From contig NC_088716.1 in assembly GCF_963576615.1 (NCBI RefSeq), positions 5,766,001 through 5,830,000 of the forward strand: a DNA stretch of 64,000 nucleotides. The letters are read 5' to 3'. Source of the stretch: Watersipora subatra (taxonomy: Eukaryota; Bryozoa; Gymnolaemata; Cheilostomatida; Watersiporidae). A model generated the notes under the pieces. That model saw nothing but the letters and a program-made list of their open reading frames with translations. It was not told where the DNA came from and ran no database searches. Positions 19,501 through 28,669 of the stretch are shown here, one piece after another (the first letter of the stretch is position 1; the number at the start of each line of letters is the position of its first letter). The translations under genes were made by a program, and so were the position numbers.

Positions 19501-22269
19501 GCTGCCCCTATCCGGCATGCACCATATCGAATACCGGTAGTACACAAAGCCCCCTTAGATGAGGAAATAGACAAGATGCTTAAAGCTGGGTTAATAGAGC
19601 CTGCCCAACAAAGCGCATGGGCGTCACCAATTATTTTAGTGAAGAAGAAGAATAGTACGAGTATGCGCATAGTTAATGACTATCGTAGGGTAAATGCATG
19701 CACACATACTCTTTCTTTCCCATTACCTCATCAAGACAGTGTCAAGGAGATGCTCACAGGGAGCTCCCTTTTTACAACGCTTGATTTAATGAAAGCCTAT
19801 TGGCAAATTGGGTTAGATAGCGAAGAAGATAGAGAGCGAAGCGCCTTTGTGACATATAATGGGGTGTTTAGGTACAAGGTGATTCCTTTTGGTTGGAAAA
19901 ACTCTCCACAAGTTTTTCAGAGAGCAATTTCCACCATCTTGGCAAATCTGAACTGGAAAAGCTGCCTTTCCTTTTTGGATGACATTTTAATATTTAGCGA
20001 GAATAACGTGGACACACACATTGAACGAGTGGGTGTCGTGTTGGACCGTTTTATAGCACATGGTATAAAGGTCAATCCAGAGAAATCATCATTTGCCAGA
20101 GATAAGGTTCAATATCTAGGACATGTGTACACAAGTAAAGGCAGTCAACCTACTTTTGAGCTAGTGGACAAAATATTGCGGTTTCCTTCGCCTCATGACC
20201 TCAATTCACTGCGTAGGACTATTGGGTTAGTTAATTATTATCGGACCTACATTCCAAATTACAGCGATTTGATAAAGCCCATTTTAGAACTTTTGAAACA
20301 TGACCGAAAATTTGTTTGGACTGAATTGTGTGAGACAAGATTTAATTTGCTGAAAAGGAAGTTGGCGGAGTATCCCGTGCTAAGATATCCAGATTTTACA
20401 AGACCTTTCTTTGTGCATACTGACTGCAGTGGATTTGCCTTAGGAGCCCAGCTCTGTCAAATGTTTGAGGATGGATACCATCCCATTGCATATCACAGTA
20501 AGGTGTTAAACACAGCTCAGCAGCGATATTCCACCTATGAACGTGAAGCTCTGGCAATCGTGGATGCATGTAAAACCTTTCGTCATTTCATTCTTGGACA
20601 TGAAACTACAGTTATTACAGACCACTCTCCACTAAAATGGCTAATGACTTGTCAACACAAGTGTTCGAGATTAGCAAAATTTGCCCTAAAGTTACAAGAA
20701 TACGACTTAAAGATAGTACACAAGCCTGGTAAATACAATGTTGTGCCAGATGCTCTATCAAGAGTTTCTATTTCAGACAATTGCGTAGTAGGCTCTACAA
20801 TAACACACCTGTCATCTACCAAGGAAGACCTGTTGGCATTCAAGAAATTTCAGCGAGAGGACGACTACCTATCTAAAATCATACGTTTTCTTACTCATGG
20901 CGAAAAGCCGACCGACTGCAATCCTACTCAGCACAGACACTTCGAAAACCAGAAGGATAACTATTTCTTGCAAGAGGAGGTGTTGTATTACAACCCATCC
21001 GACTCGGTAAGAGCCCTATTATGTGTACCTGAAGCGCTGCAGCTTGACCTGCTTGCAACATATCATTCGTCTCTCTTTGGTTGCCATGTAGGCAGATCGA
21101 GAACCTTCAAACGTTTATCTCAGCGGTACCATTGGCTTGGAATGTCTCGATGTGTAGCAGATTTCATATCCGCTGGTGTGCCCTGCAATCAAAGGAAACG
21201 TGGTTACGTTAATCCAGTATACCCATTACAACCCATCGAATGCGAACGACCATTTTCTCGTGTAAGCATGGACCTACTTGGACCCCTTCCTTTAACTGAG
21301 CGAGGTGCAAAATACCTTGTAGCTTTTCAATGCAGTTTCACAAAATTTGCGATAGCTCGTCCTATTCCTGATAAGAAAACGCAAACAATTGCTGAAAACT
21401 TGATTGAGTTTGTCATCCTACCACATGGCGTTATGAATGTCCTTTTAAGTGACAATGGCTTGGAATTTGCATCCGATCTAATGAATGACTTGGCCAAAAC
21501 GTTAGATATTGAAAAGAAAACGATTTCAAGCTTTCAAGCTTCAACCAATGGTGGAATTGAACGATTTTTCAGTACTTTCAGTAATCTGATGTCGACCGTA
21601 ATTAACAGGTCACAGACGAATTGGGACCAGATGACTAAATATGTACTTCACGCATACAACAACACTGTACACAATTCGACCAAGTTCAGCCCTAGCTACA
21701 TGTTATATGGCAGAGAGTTGGACATACCATTTGATTTGTGTATGCCAATAACTATCCCGAAAAGTTATGCCGAGGATAAGTCAAGTGTAGATATCATGAG
21801 AGAATCCCTAGCCGTTGCTTGGGCTCAAGCCCGCGACAACATCGAATGTGCTCAAGCCAGTTACAAGTATTACCATGACTTGCATGTGAAAGGGCATGAC
21901 TATGCTGTTAACGATTGCGTGTATACCCTGGTACCTCGAGTAACTACCGGACAAGTGAAAAAGTTTACGAGTCAGTATTACGGACCTTATGTGATTACGA
22001 AACTGCGAGGTCTAAACGCATACATCCGAGCAATGGGTGCTGCTGGAAGGCCAGTAGGAGTGGAATTCGTCACTCACCTGCAGCGACTTAAAAAGTGCAA
22101 ACCGCCTCTGCTCCCTGGTAGTGATACTCCGCAGTACGTATCAGTAAAGCGTGCTACTGATTCTAGAACGAGTACTGGCGATGTACCAGATCACACCCAA
22201 ACTAACACTGATTCAGACACAAGTAATTCTCAACCCCGTCATACATACAACCTACGACCCCGCGCCTAG
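14851..22269 (+). CDS. Gag-Env-Pol polyprotein, single ORF
   Basis: A 2472-residue polyprotein. The reading frame is already open in the LTR, but the first ATG after the PBS is at 14851. Order by residue: coiled-coil (about 15-60); Gag core (about 100-280); CCHC knuckle C-x2-C-x4-H-x4-C (301-314); internal signal peptide (about 555-575); cysteine-rich glycoprotein with an RGKR site at 825-828 and a membrane segment at about 1084-1112; charged tail; aspartic protease with DTGA at 1276; RT with FLDD at 1708-1711; RNase H (about 1853-1930); integrase with D2141, D2201, E2237 (D-60-D-35-E); GPY-like module near 2374. Pol order (PR-RT-RH-IN) is gypsy-type. The glycoprotein between Gag and protease is the unusual part, since env normally follows pol. 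No stop or frameshift separates the parts, so release would need proteolysis, signal peptidase or splicing. Confidence 0.95.
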   Translation: MGDSEENSLVSLQDPMERVDQRFAQMGDVVDRQQDALDAVDRKTDSIERMIRTLTERMSEIADRGPAMRGESRFLPAEDPEVSFGGNLLDRNGYEVGQSRRSDWVRFGLSFTGKSEEDFDSFSTQFETCCLLNEVPKSSYVLVLQLYFKDLAAAYLKEIVRAEGSSVTYEKVKRLMKTKLNACQGDEQVALEVSAVRQGSTESVRKYYERFRKIVASGSAGEDSPYILLHFRAGLHSAIRDKIMGTPCKNLSDILRAAIGVETALLADKNISDVSDVSANYQSGRPHPVQNKRFDKTVRKCFLCMSDKHLARFCDKKAVSSREGQQGQARPGQGRFQLYQQPRPNFDNSSNRGQHRVNSQQNEMPKWFKDWLASQKSPVTEQPVTNPPRAAYASAEVPLANSTRQPASVALNQARDNTTVVFDNMAFEYVEAPVAQEVKAKVMGPIIYRVATIVPAVVFEVAQVSQVNVETSKVGSRTKVVPTVPSEWVSREQAYELISLDVAETEQVMTNLKGSASEVSASGLQRQLNSDKKANYHPSRPPSVTRRNVGSGLGMSYAMSFLFTFLALLTMCQAQSPMLCRTGHTVAKFHLPKLLPCILPDTTASHDPYDLTLTLYKPNLVQYKSGAFHCKIIQTRIVTHSGFFGEGQTRTDDYLDQLVSRDTCYSMYKWHTSPHGDLVQIGSIYQTDNVAEPEYHTGFKCCADYEFTVFNAYLYETSVFKRHGVAENVESPAGVVDHCTYLAGFCNLKDGSALLWEPDEREECKYLPHQTFHGQFQDRFWMAESGELALSFTKNQIVRQDSECGGDVELSDQGIACSRVNNVTRGKRDIDGRVTDSEVNAKLQALELRIHQNYNHMFKAFFLNNCHAMQALVQLVTSSLERSPTLAARHLLNNTYVYAMLTHNLLSVYPCEPIENYSIMSAETCSSRIPLNINIASANKTVWLDTHTNIVFHDRDYGECAMNQEIPVSLQNKLYYYHHSSGDLTPITKTDSLNLIFLDYSAFGIEHDKVVIHQLLLYDWDTFRDKFSLNDWASSSSHQAKILEHLGVTSNFHSDPLLQSGKLANNIVNQGTFSFLSTYGTWDIKQFWIFLCCLYITLNLVWRCILMCTGLKAFAKDPKKNLRGYFLGSKETDRNTKISIALNQTTGNTQIPLEQNELEEIEVDELPSNSNDILSDKMTNIEENTKAPGEPASLPLVSYKTPERNLPWETDQLKTRNRRSTRQTTKHIASWTKARRVYTRQHAPTLADIVCNVSNLVHESLIRTTILGQEHDALIDTGAQVSTISMDLCRKLGIQTKIKETSRAVRAMSGHVVLGLGEVFLPIRCHGNIPIETVLLVIDTCKYSLILGVDSLKQLGRFCVDYHLGRLRIQPVRHGKQLFNNCATIKHADSRMYCNVFADRDLVFPPYSDNNFCNSSGTYYNDHVVFEPTIVHEDLLFAKTLNPSDSNLRCRVVNTSENYITVFKGTPLGIAFSLPADDMDVVNANEVFKDVNTEPTDPISKIDLTKSVLNTQDQKRFKRFLESKRDAFATHSFDLGRVSGLSGRVCDTRDAAPIRHAPYRIPVVHKAPLDEEIDKMLKAGLIEPAQQSAWASPIILVKKKNSTSMRIVNDYRRVNACTHTLSFPLPHQDSVKEMLTGSSLFTTLDLMKAYWQIGLDSEEDRERSAFVTYNGVFRYKVIPFGWKNSPQVFQRAISTILANLNWKSCLSFLDDILIFSENNVDTHIERVGVVLDRFIAHGIKVNPEKSSFARDKVQYLGHVYTSKGSQPTFELVDKILRFPSPHDLNSLRRTIGLVNYYRTYIPNYSDLIKPILELLKHDRKFVWTELCETRFNLLKRKLAEYPVLRYPDFTRPFFVHTDCSGFALGAQLCQMFEDGYHPIAYHSKVLNTAQQRYSTYEREALAIVDACKTFRHFILGHETTVITDHSPLKWLMTCQHKCSRLAKFALKLQEYDLKIVHKPGKYNVVPDALSRVSISDNCVVGSTITHLSSTKEDLLAFKKFQREDDYLSKIIRFLTHGEKPTDCNPTQHRHFENQKDNYFLQEEVLYYNPSDSVRALLCVPEALQLDLLATYHSSLFGCHVGRSRTFKRLSQRYHWLGMSRCVADFISAGVPCNQRKRGYVNPVYPLQPIECERPFSRVSMDLLGPLPLTERGAKYLVAFQCSFTKFAIARPIPDKKTQTIAENLIEFVILPHGVMNVLLSDNGLEFASDLMNDLAKTLDIEKKTISSFQASTNGGIERFFSTFSNLMSTVINRSQTNWDQMTKYVLHAYNNTVHNSTKFSPSYMLYGRELDIPFDLCMPITIPKSYAEDKSSVDIMRESLAVAWAQARDNIECAQASYKYYHDLHVKGHDYAVNDCVYTLVPRVTTGQVKKFTSQYYGPYVITKLRGLNAYIRAMGAAGRPVGVEFVTHLQRLKKCKPPLLPGSDTPQYVSVKRATDSRTSTGDVPDHTQTNTDSDTSNSQPRHTYNLRPRA
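16513..18240 (+). other. Env-like glycoprotein region inside the polyprotein
   Basis: Residues 555 to about 1130. A methionine at 16513 starts a hydrophobic signal-peptide-like segment ending near CQAQS. The following ectodomain of about 500 residues is rich in cysteine and has several N-glycosylation sequons. A dibasic furin-type site (RGKR, 17323-17334) divides it, the part after it starts with a helical region, and a hydrophobic segment at about 18100-18190 could anchor it. This layout resembles cleaved viral fusion glycoproteins. I cannot place the family; candidates to test are errantivirus/baculovirus F, chuvirus-type and phlebovirus-type glycoproteins. Confidence 0.75.
18590..22269 (+). 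other. Pol region: protease, RT, RNase H, integrase
   Basis: Protease has DTGAQVS at 18676 and an ILGVD segment near 18890. RT shows the LVKKKNSTSMRIVNDYRRVN block and FLDDIL at 19972. RNase H has the HTDCSGFALGAQL, YEREALAIV and ITDHSPLKWL blocks. Integrase has a zinc region with two His but only one clear Cys (SAGVPCNQRK) where C-x2-C is usual, then the complete DDE triad (21271, 21451, 21559). A GPY-like QYYGPYVITKL block and a basic tail end the protein; no chromodomain is evident. Confidence 0.93.
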
Positions 22270-24635
22270 TTGCTACGTACCATCAATATTTCATGCTTTT
22301 CCTTGTTAGTTTTGTGAATAGACAATCTTGTACTCGAAATTGTGCGTTAAAAAAAAAATTGTATTAGTAAGTGCATGGAACTAGAGAACACTATTGTTCA
22401 CCCATTTGCTCAATAGTGTTAACTCCTAAATATCGATGGTAATAACTTTAACGTAACTATATTAGTAAGTAGACAGTTCCAGTTATACACAGCACTAAGT
22501 AACTGTGAGTAAAACATGTATGTAATAAATTCGTAATCTGATTGTGAAAGAAATTAAATCAACAGTAAATATGCAGACTGTAATGATGGCTGGCAGGATG
22601 GAAAATTAGTAAATAGTAAGTAATAAGAAATGTAATAGAAGAATCAAACAGGAGAATTATTAGTTTGGTTAATAATTGAAGCTGCGTCAAACAAAGAATC
22701 TTCACTGTCATCGTCAATTGTTGCCAAGTTGCTCACTTCACCTAAATTAATCAGTTCGGCAATACTGGGAAGTTGATTGTCTCTTCGATGCCGTAGGTAA
22801 ATAAACTTGTAAAGTAAGAAAAATAGTAATTAAAATTAATAAAATACTGATGGGTAGAATCGTTGATAATAAAATAGTTGAAAGTTTGTCGAGACCGTTC
22901 GTTGCAAAAAAAAACAGTTGAGTGGATGTAGATAGAAGTGATGTTGGTAGAGTTACGATCGAGATAATCAGTAGTGGAAACGTTCGTAATAATGACAGTT
23001 CGATCAGTTGGGAAGTAATCACTCGGTGAATCAGCTGCAAGTAAAACTAGAGTGATTAGTAATTGGTAGTTTACCTGTCATTAAAATTCCGAGATAACTC
23101 AGCTAGTTGATGACTTTCGTTAAACCAATGTGATGAAACGGAAATAGCCCTTGCGCAGGTATGATGCAGCTATCAGTCTCAATCATGAACTTGGGCTAGG
23201 GTGAAGCAACTTCTTAATTGGTGACTTCTTAATTTCTTAATTGGTTCACGAGTTGATAGTAGTTATGTTGTGGATATTACCGTACAAGCAATCATGTCAA
23301 TCTCGTTTAGTTTATAAGTTTACATACCTCTCTGGATCAATAGATGCGGATTGTCAGTAATTACTTGGAGACGATGAGATACAATTAAAAATAATAAATT
23401 TGGATTTTCGGTTATGTCTAGTAAATTGAAAGGAGAGTACAAGTCAGGAGAATCAATTTTGGATAAATCATTGGTGGTTAAATTACGATTAGAACAATCA
23501 ACTTTAAATAAAGTGATGAAACAAAAGCAGACGGTGATTAACAAGCAATACATAAGTGGAAAATAGTAAGGATGCACGAGTACAAAATTGATAAATTGTA
23601 CTATAGTCTGCTAGAACATATTGAGTTCTTATCAATATCTGGTTATTGCATAGAGTAATTGATTTGGCTAAACAGGAATTGGCTTACCCTTTCTAAATTG
23701 GTCCTCAAAATTAGCATGCATTAGCGAGCATGCAACTCTTGTTGAATGCTGAATTAGCATTCAAAATTCGTTTTCCCCTTGCATCAACCAAAGAAGCCAG
23801 CCTACTACAACCTTGACACCGACTAGGATTTCCCATTGCATCTAGGAGACGCCATCAACGGTTCACTGCCGCTGCCCGGAGACTATACTCACTCGATTCC
23901 ACAAAGTTAAGTAGTTTCATATAATTGAGTAAAAAAAAAAAAAGAAGAGAAAACGCATTTCCTGTGTTCCTGTAAATGCATCGGGGCATATGTTACACCT
24001 ATTATTAGTGCTGAACTTTTGATCTTGAGTGTTAGGTGCATTCTCTCCCTTAATATTTTTCTTTATTGCACCTAAAGTTTTCTTGAGCGAAGGGGAGAGG
24101 AGCAACATATGCAACCTATTTGCCATTGTATTTTATCATGTTGAAATTTTTTTTAATATTTTACAGTTTATGTTCCTTTTCTTTCATGTTCACTTGAGTG
24201 ACCTTAGTCAGAGGCCTGATTAGTAGGTAAGGCTTCATTTAGTTAGGCTGTCACTCAATGTACTATTGTATTTTGATACAACTTTTGCTGAGATTTTGAT
24301 TTTTGTTGCTAGGAGCAGTAACCACATATTCTGATGGATAGCGGGTACTGCAAACTGGGAGTCATCGACAAGATACATGAAGGTGCAGCCTTGGTTGTGA
24401 TATATTTGGTAGCAGCGATCTGCTCCAGGCTACATGCGAGACTTGTAAGCGCAGATTACATTTACAAAGACATTACCAAAACATGGAACGACGGTAGCAA
24501 TACAAAGAAGAACCCCTCGTCACCAACACTCTACCCCCATTCCTTTTGCCTCGTTCAAGAAATAGACAGTCGAACCTCCAACTTCATCACCCCTGCTCCT
24601 TTTATCTTAAGAAGATTTACCGCCGTATCGTCGTC
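22270..24635. other. region between pol and the 3' LTR
   Basis: About 2.4 kb that is long for a 3' non-coding region of a gypsy element. On the plus strand I see only short ORFs (for example 24334-24780, which runs into the LTR) without a domain. On the minus strand a two-exon reading frame with a signal peptide is visible (listed separately). Confidence 0.5.
22751..23577 (-). CDS. possible antisense spliced secreted-protein gene in the LTR element
   Basis: Exon 1 (23577-23328) encodes a strong signal peptide (MYCLLITVCFCFITLF from the second ATG at 23553) and ends at a canonical donor (AG|GTATGT). Exon 2 starts at 23034 after TTTTACTTGCAG; the phase fits and the frame stays open to a TGA at 22753-22751, giving about 177 residues. 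The joined product would be Asn/Thr/Tyr-rich with several N-glycosylation sequons. In the same exon 2 another frame holds a hydrophobic helix, and a third holds an acidic tail ending at 22644, so further splicing or frameshifts could yield a type I membrane protein. Nothing in it is recognised. It may be an accessory gene, a captured host fragment or chance. Confidence 0.35.
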
Positions 24636-24647
24636 TAAGGAGGAAGG
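24636..24647 (+). promoter_or_regulatory. polypurine tract
   Basis: TAAGGAGGAAGG runs directly into the TG of the 3' LTR, the position and composition expected of the plus-strand primer of reverse transcription. Confidence 0.8.
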
Positions 24648-25304
24648 TGTAAGATACCTGTATCTTGACTATGACCTAGTTTCATCTTGCCTCTGCCTAG
24701 CTGCGGTTTCTACATACCGATGTCAGAACAACTCTCATGTCAGAGCTACATATCTTTTATACATTAAGTTGTTATTTTAGTATACACAAAAGATAAGAAC
24801 GTAACATTTTTTTATAACAGTTCATCATTTGACATCTGACAATTACTACAAGACCAACATATTTTCCTGCCAAGACTGTCTGTGTCACCATTCGTGTCAG
24901 CCTCCATAAACATTCCAACTACGCTAATTATCTGTCCGCATCCGCTTGCTTATCTTTGTCTGTGCGCCTGGAACAAAATGAATTGTGTAAATAATATTCT
25001 GCAACCTTTTCGTATCTTGTGTTTGACTCATGCCACACATATTTTATGCAAGTCATTCTCTCCTATATAAGGGAACCCCATCTTGTTTGTGAGGAGTCTT
25101 TAGTTCAACATACATACATACTATGATATATTCTCAATACGTAATATAGATCGTTAAATATACTGTTCTTAAATACAACCACTGTCTCGTTATCGCAGTA
25201 TTAAATCTTGTGGTAGAAAAACAGTTCTACAAACATTGGCTTAAACAGAAGAAGCCCCCTAAGGGTAACATTGCTAAGAAAGACATTAGCAGCAGGTTAT
25301 CACA
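24648..25304 (+). repeat. 3' LTR
   Basis: Direct copy of 14169-14825; no difference was found by eye. It is followed by the CTAT target duplication. Confidence 0.95.
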
Positions 25305-26275
25305 CTATCCACATTTACCACACATAAAGTGGCAATCGATACGCCCTAGCTGCAGACAGGGCATTGTGATTGGCCTGAAAATACACAAAGTTGAGCAACA
25401 TGAGTAGCATTATGTAATCACCTAGTATATCAACAATGGGAAGCAAACTGAAGCAGATATATTTTTATTGTTTCTAAGGCAGCTTTTACACACTTTTGCA
25501 CTTCTAAGTCCTCAATCATATTCCTATAAATTTTATCATAATATATTTATTATGATCAGACAAACTCTGAGTGACATAAGTTTAGATCAGAAATTCTGAC
25601 TCCGAGATTCGTTGAGAAGTTTGTTTTAATTACATGAACATGAAAAGTTTTTTTCTTCCAATACCAAAAATGTTGCACTCAAATGGCAGTTTTCGAATTA
25701 CTGTCAATAAAAGCTTTTGATAATTTCAAAACCAAAATTTTCCTACATTTTCATTTCATAACATCAGATTTAGTTAACACTTAGATCTTTGATCATCATT
25801 TACTTTTTTAGCTGATTGATGTTATTAAATAGCTTTAATCATTGCGTTGACTCAATTATTAATAGGAATTGCAACTTTTATCCTTTTGATGATTGCATTG
25901 ATAATCAGGATTGAAACTTGTAATTCCTTAATAGTCCACTCATAGTAAATTGCCTTGTGGCAAACTAACAATAAGAAACCAGTCCAATTTTACAATCAAA
26001 ATGCCCTATCTGTGTGATAGGACATTTGATTGCCTAGTGCCAGCGTAGTAAAGTGTCAATCGAACTAATCAAATGCCTCAATTGAAATAACTCCTTTGAT
26101 TTTGATTTTTTACAAGAAACTTTCTGATAAAGATTATTGGGTGCCTAGCCATAATAAATTAGAAAAAAACAACTGAAATATTGCTAATACTGTTGTCTGG
26201 CTTAACTAAAACGCGTTTGTGCTTGTACTGAACAATTTACATCAATCAATATAGGGTGTCTTTTTTGCTCAGGGC

Positions 26276-26634
26276 GGTATGGTAGCTATGTTAGGAAGGT
26301 ATGGTATTAGCACTTTCCGGCTTCTAGTTAACTTGACACAGTACCGGACGCAGTGGTATGGTAGCTATGTTAGGAAGGTATGGTATCAGCACTTTCCGGC
26401 TTCTAGTTAACTTGACACAGTACGGGACGCAGTGGTATAGTAGCTATGTTAGGAGGGTATGGTATTACCACTTTCCAGTTTCTAGTTAACTTGACACAGT
26501 ACAGGACGCAGTGGTATAGTAGCTGTGTTAGGAAGGTATGGTATTAGTACATTCCAGCTTATAGTTAACTTGACACAGTACGGGACGCAGTGGTATAGTA
26601 GCTATGTTAGGAAGGTATTGTATTACCACTTTCC
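26276..26634 (+). repeat. 79-bp tandem repeat, about 4.5 units
   Basis: Units start at 26276, 26355, 26434, 26513 and 26592 with GGTATRGTAGCTATGTTAGG. The array is the right-hand part of the repeat whose left part remains at 13925. Confidence 0.92.
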
Positions 26635-27396
26635 TGTGTCTAAGGCTTTTAAACGGATTATACTACATTGATTTCTTCAAATGGTTTTAACAACAAGTCA
26701 GATAAACACCTGAATGTACAGGTAGTCACATTTTCACCTGCTCTTCTAGTTTACCAATTTAAGCGCACTTTTCTAATTATTTTAATTATGTTGCTATATC
26801 TTTCACATTCTTTATTTTAGTTGCTTTACTGCATGTTTATCGTTTTTCAAGTGTTCGTTGTCATTTCTTCTGCTGTTTTCTTTTAGTGTTCTTGTCATTG
26901 CAATTTCTTTTCATATCTATTATGGGTATAACCACAGACGAGGAAGTGAGAAGGGTTGATATGGAAATTTTTTCTTGAAGGCACCAATTGTAGGCAAACC
27001 AGAAAATGAGCGAAGCGTATGGAGTCAATCACATGAAAAAAAACCAAGTTGTAATGAGTTGTACTTTAAAACATTGCCTAATTTACACAAGGTATTCCAA
27101 AGACATCAGGGTAAAATAAAGAGCAATAAGAAGCTGATGGTGTTCTAAAGCCAATCTTTCCGATATTTCTTTTTTTGTTTTGTACTAATGTAGAAAGCCA
27201 AAATTTTACAATTATTTATGTCCTCTATTCCTGAGGCAGGGTGACAGCACAGTCTATAATCCTGATAATAATTTTGCGAATTGGGCATATTGCCAAACCC
27301 AGTTAACAATTAATGTCAAGGTCACTGACTGTTTGCAAGGTGAAGGTTGCAATCAAATTTATTCAGGGAGTTCCCTTTAATAGTGAATAAATTTCA
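26635..27396. other. no feature recognised
   Basis: Sequence between the 79-bp array and the LINE. It may include the remnant of the LINE 5' region, but no ORF supports that. Confidence 0.4.
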
Positions 27397-27795
27397 ATGG
27401 ATAATGTACTTGATATCGCTGATAAAAAGAATGTTGACTTAGAGAGCAACAATATAGACACGATTTATCGAAATAAGAGCAAGAAATCACTGATTGTCAG
27501 ATTTGCTCAAACCCATGCTAGAAACAGTTTTCTGAAATCATTTAAATCTAAAGATGCTGAAGTGCTTCACAGTACCGATATAGGATATGAAATGAAAAGC
27601 AGAATATATGCAAACGACCTATTGCCATTCAGTGTGCAACAACTTTTTTATAAAGTACAAAAATACAAAGCTGAACATGACTATAAATATGCATGGAATA
27701 GTAATCAATCGGTTTATATTAAGAAAACGCAAGATTCTTCTGCTATTCATATTAAACATGCAAGTGATTTGAAATCCTTAACTGACAGTGATTGA
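27397..27795 (+). pseudogene. LINE ORF1 C-terminal remnant
   Basis: The 132-codon frame ends with the pattern of LINE ORF1 proteins: a segment with INDLLP-like start (YANDLLPFSVQQLFYKVQK), then HDYKYAWNSNQSVYIKK and a serine/isoleucine-rich end. Such proteins bind RNA and accompany the ORF2 enzyme. The RRM/zinc-knuckle part normally found before this is absent, so the copy is truncated. Confidence 0.6.
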
Positions 27796-27860
27796 TAACA
27801 GTAAAAGTACTGTTTTTTTCTTGTAACTAAGTAGTGTACTTCTTATATATTGCATTATTA

Positions 27861-28424
27861 ATGGAAATGGGATATAATTGTCTACATTTTTCTATAGAAA
27901 ATTTTGCTAATATAAAACAAAATGGATTTAGTATTATACATTGTAACATTCACAGTTTACGGAAAAATTTTGACAGGCTTACAGATTTATTGTCCAACTT
28001 TAGTTTTCAATTTGATCTTATTTGTGTTAGTGAAACTTTTCTTTACAAGAATCAACACACTTGCTTTCCGATTCCTAATTATGTGTTTATAGGTGGCAGC
28101 CGAAAATCTAGATGTGGTGGCTCGGGGGTCTATGTGTTCACTAGTTTGGTGGTCATGGCGTCTGAACCAGTTATGCTTTCGGGAGCAGAGGCTGTCTCAG
28201 TGGAACTGGCTGGTGTTGGTGGTGAGTCACTGAGAATCACTTCAATTTATAGGGCTCCATCTTCTGACTCTGCTAAGTTTCTATATGATTTAGACCTGTT
28301 TTTGTCCACGCCTAGGGTAGAACGTAAACATCATAAAATCACTGGAGATTTTAACATTGACCTTCTTAAACCTGAATCAGAAGAGTATGTGGATATTATG
28401 AATCAGTGCCATTTAAAAGTTTAA
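27861..28424 (+). pseudogene. LINE ORF2 endonuclease domain
   Basis: From the ATG at 27861 the frame shows the AP-endonuclease blocks in order: IIHCNIHSLRKNFD, DLICVSETFL with the catalytic Glu, ITSIYRAPSSD, and ITGDFNIDLL with the Asp/Asn pair. The domain breaks after QCHLKV where a frameshift separates it from the reverse transcriptase. Confidence 0.8.
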
Positions 28425-28669
28425 TTTCCATCCCTACTCATACAACTCCTCTAACTGAAACATGCATTGATCATATGTTTATTAACTTTGAAACCATGAA
28501 ATAGTCTGCGGAACAATTGAAAAAGATACATCCGATCACTTTCCGATATTTGTTTGCTTTGAAAATTTGAATACTAGCATGCCGGAAAAAAATAACAAAA
28601 ATATGTTTTAATAACATTAAAACTGATGATATCAAGATTTTATTTGATGATATAAACTGGAATGAAGCT

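Larger units (their letters stand above)
14169..25304 (+). mobile_element. intact Ty3/gypsy-like LTR retrotransposon with internal Env
   Basis: An 11,136-bp element bounded by two 657-bp LTRs (TG...CA) that I read as identical, flanked by the 4-bp duplication CTAT (14165-14168 and 25305-25308). Copy 1 of the interrupted repeat gives the empty site (CCCTATCCACAT with a single CTAT). A PBS-like sequence follows the 5' LTR and a purine tract precedes the 3' LTR. One 2472-codon ORF carries Gag, an Env-like glycoprotein, protease, RT, RNase H and integrase with no stop or frameshift. About 2.4 kb lies between the ORF and the 3' LTR. The state of the LTRs and ORF points to a very recent, possibly still competent, insertion. 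Confidence 0.95.
14007..26275 (+). mobile_element. TIR element family A, copy 2, split by the LTR retrotransposon
   Basis: The element consists of 14007-14168 and 25305-26275 (about 1.13 kb together) with the LTR element between. The left end (CTGCTCCAAGCTAGCAAAAC) and the reversed right end (CCGCCCTGAGCAAAAAAGAC) are inverted versions of each other, continuing to CGCCCTAT/CACCCTAT. GGTATG stands on both outer sides and may be the target duplication, though the surrounding 79-bp repeat already contains that word. It aligns with copy 1 at 1-767. No protein is encoded. Confidence 0.6.

Noticed and set aside
24334-24780. 148-codon plus-strand ORF before the 3' LTR as an accessory gene
   Set aside because: It has no domain, no evident leader, and more than a quarter of it is LTR sequence.
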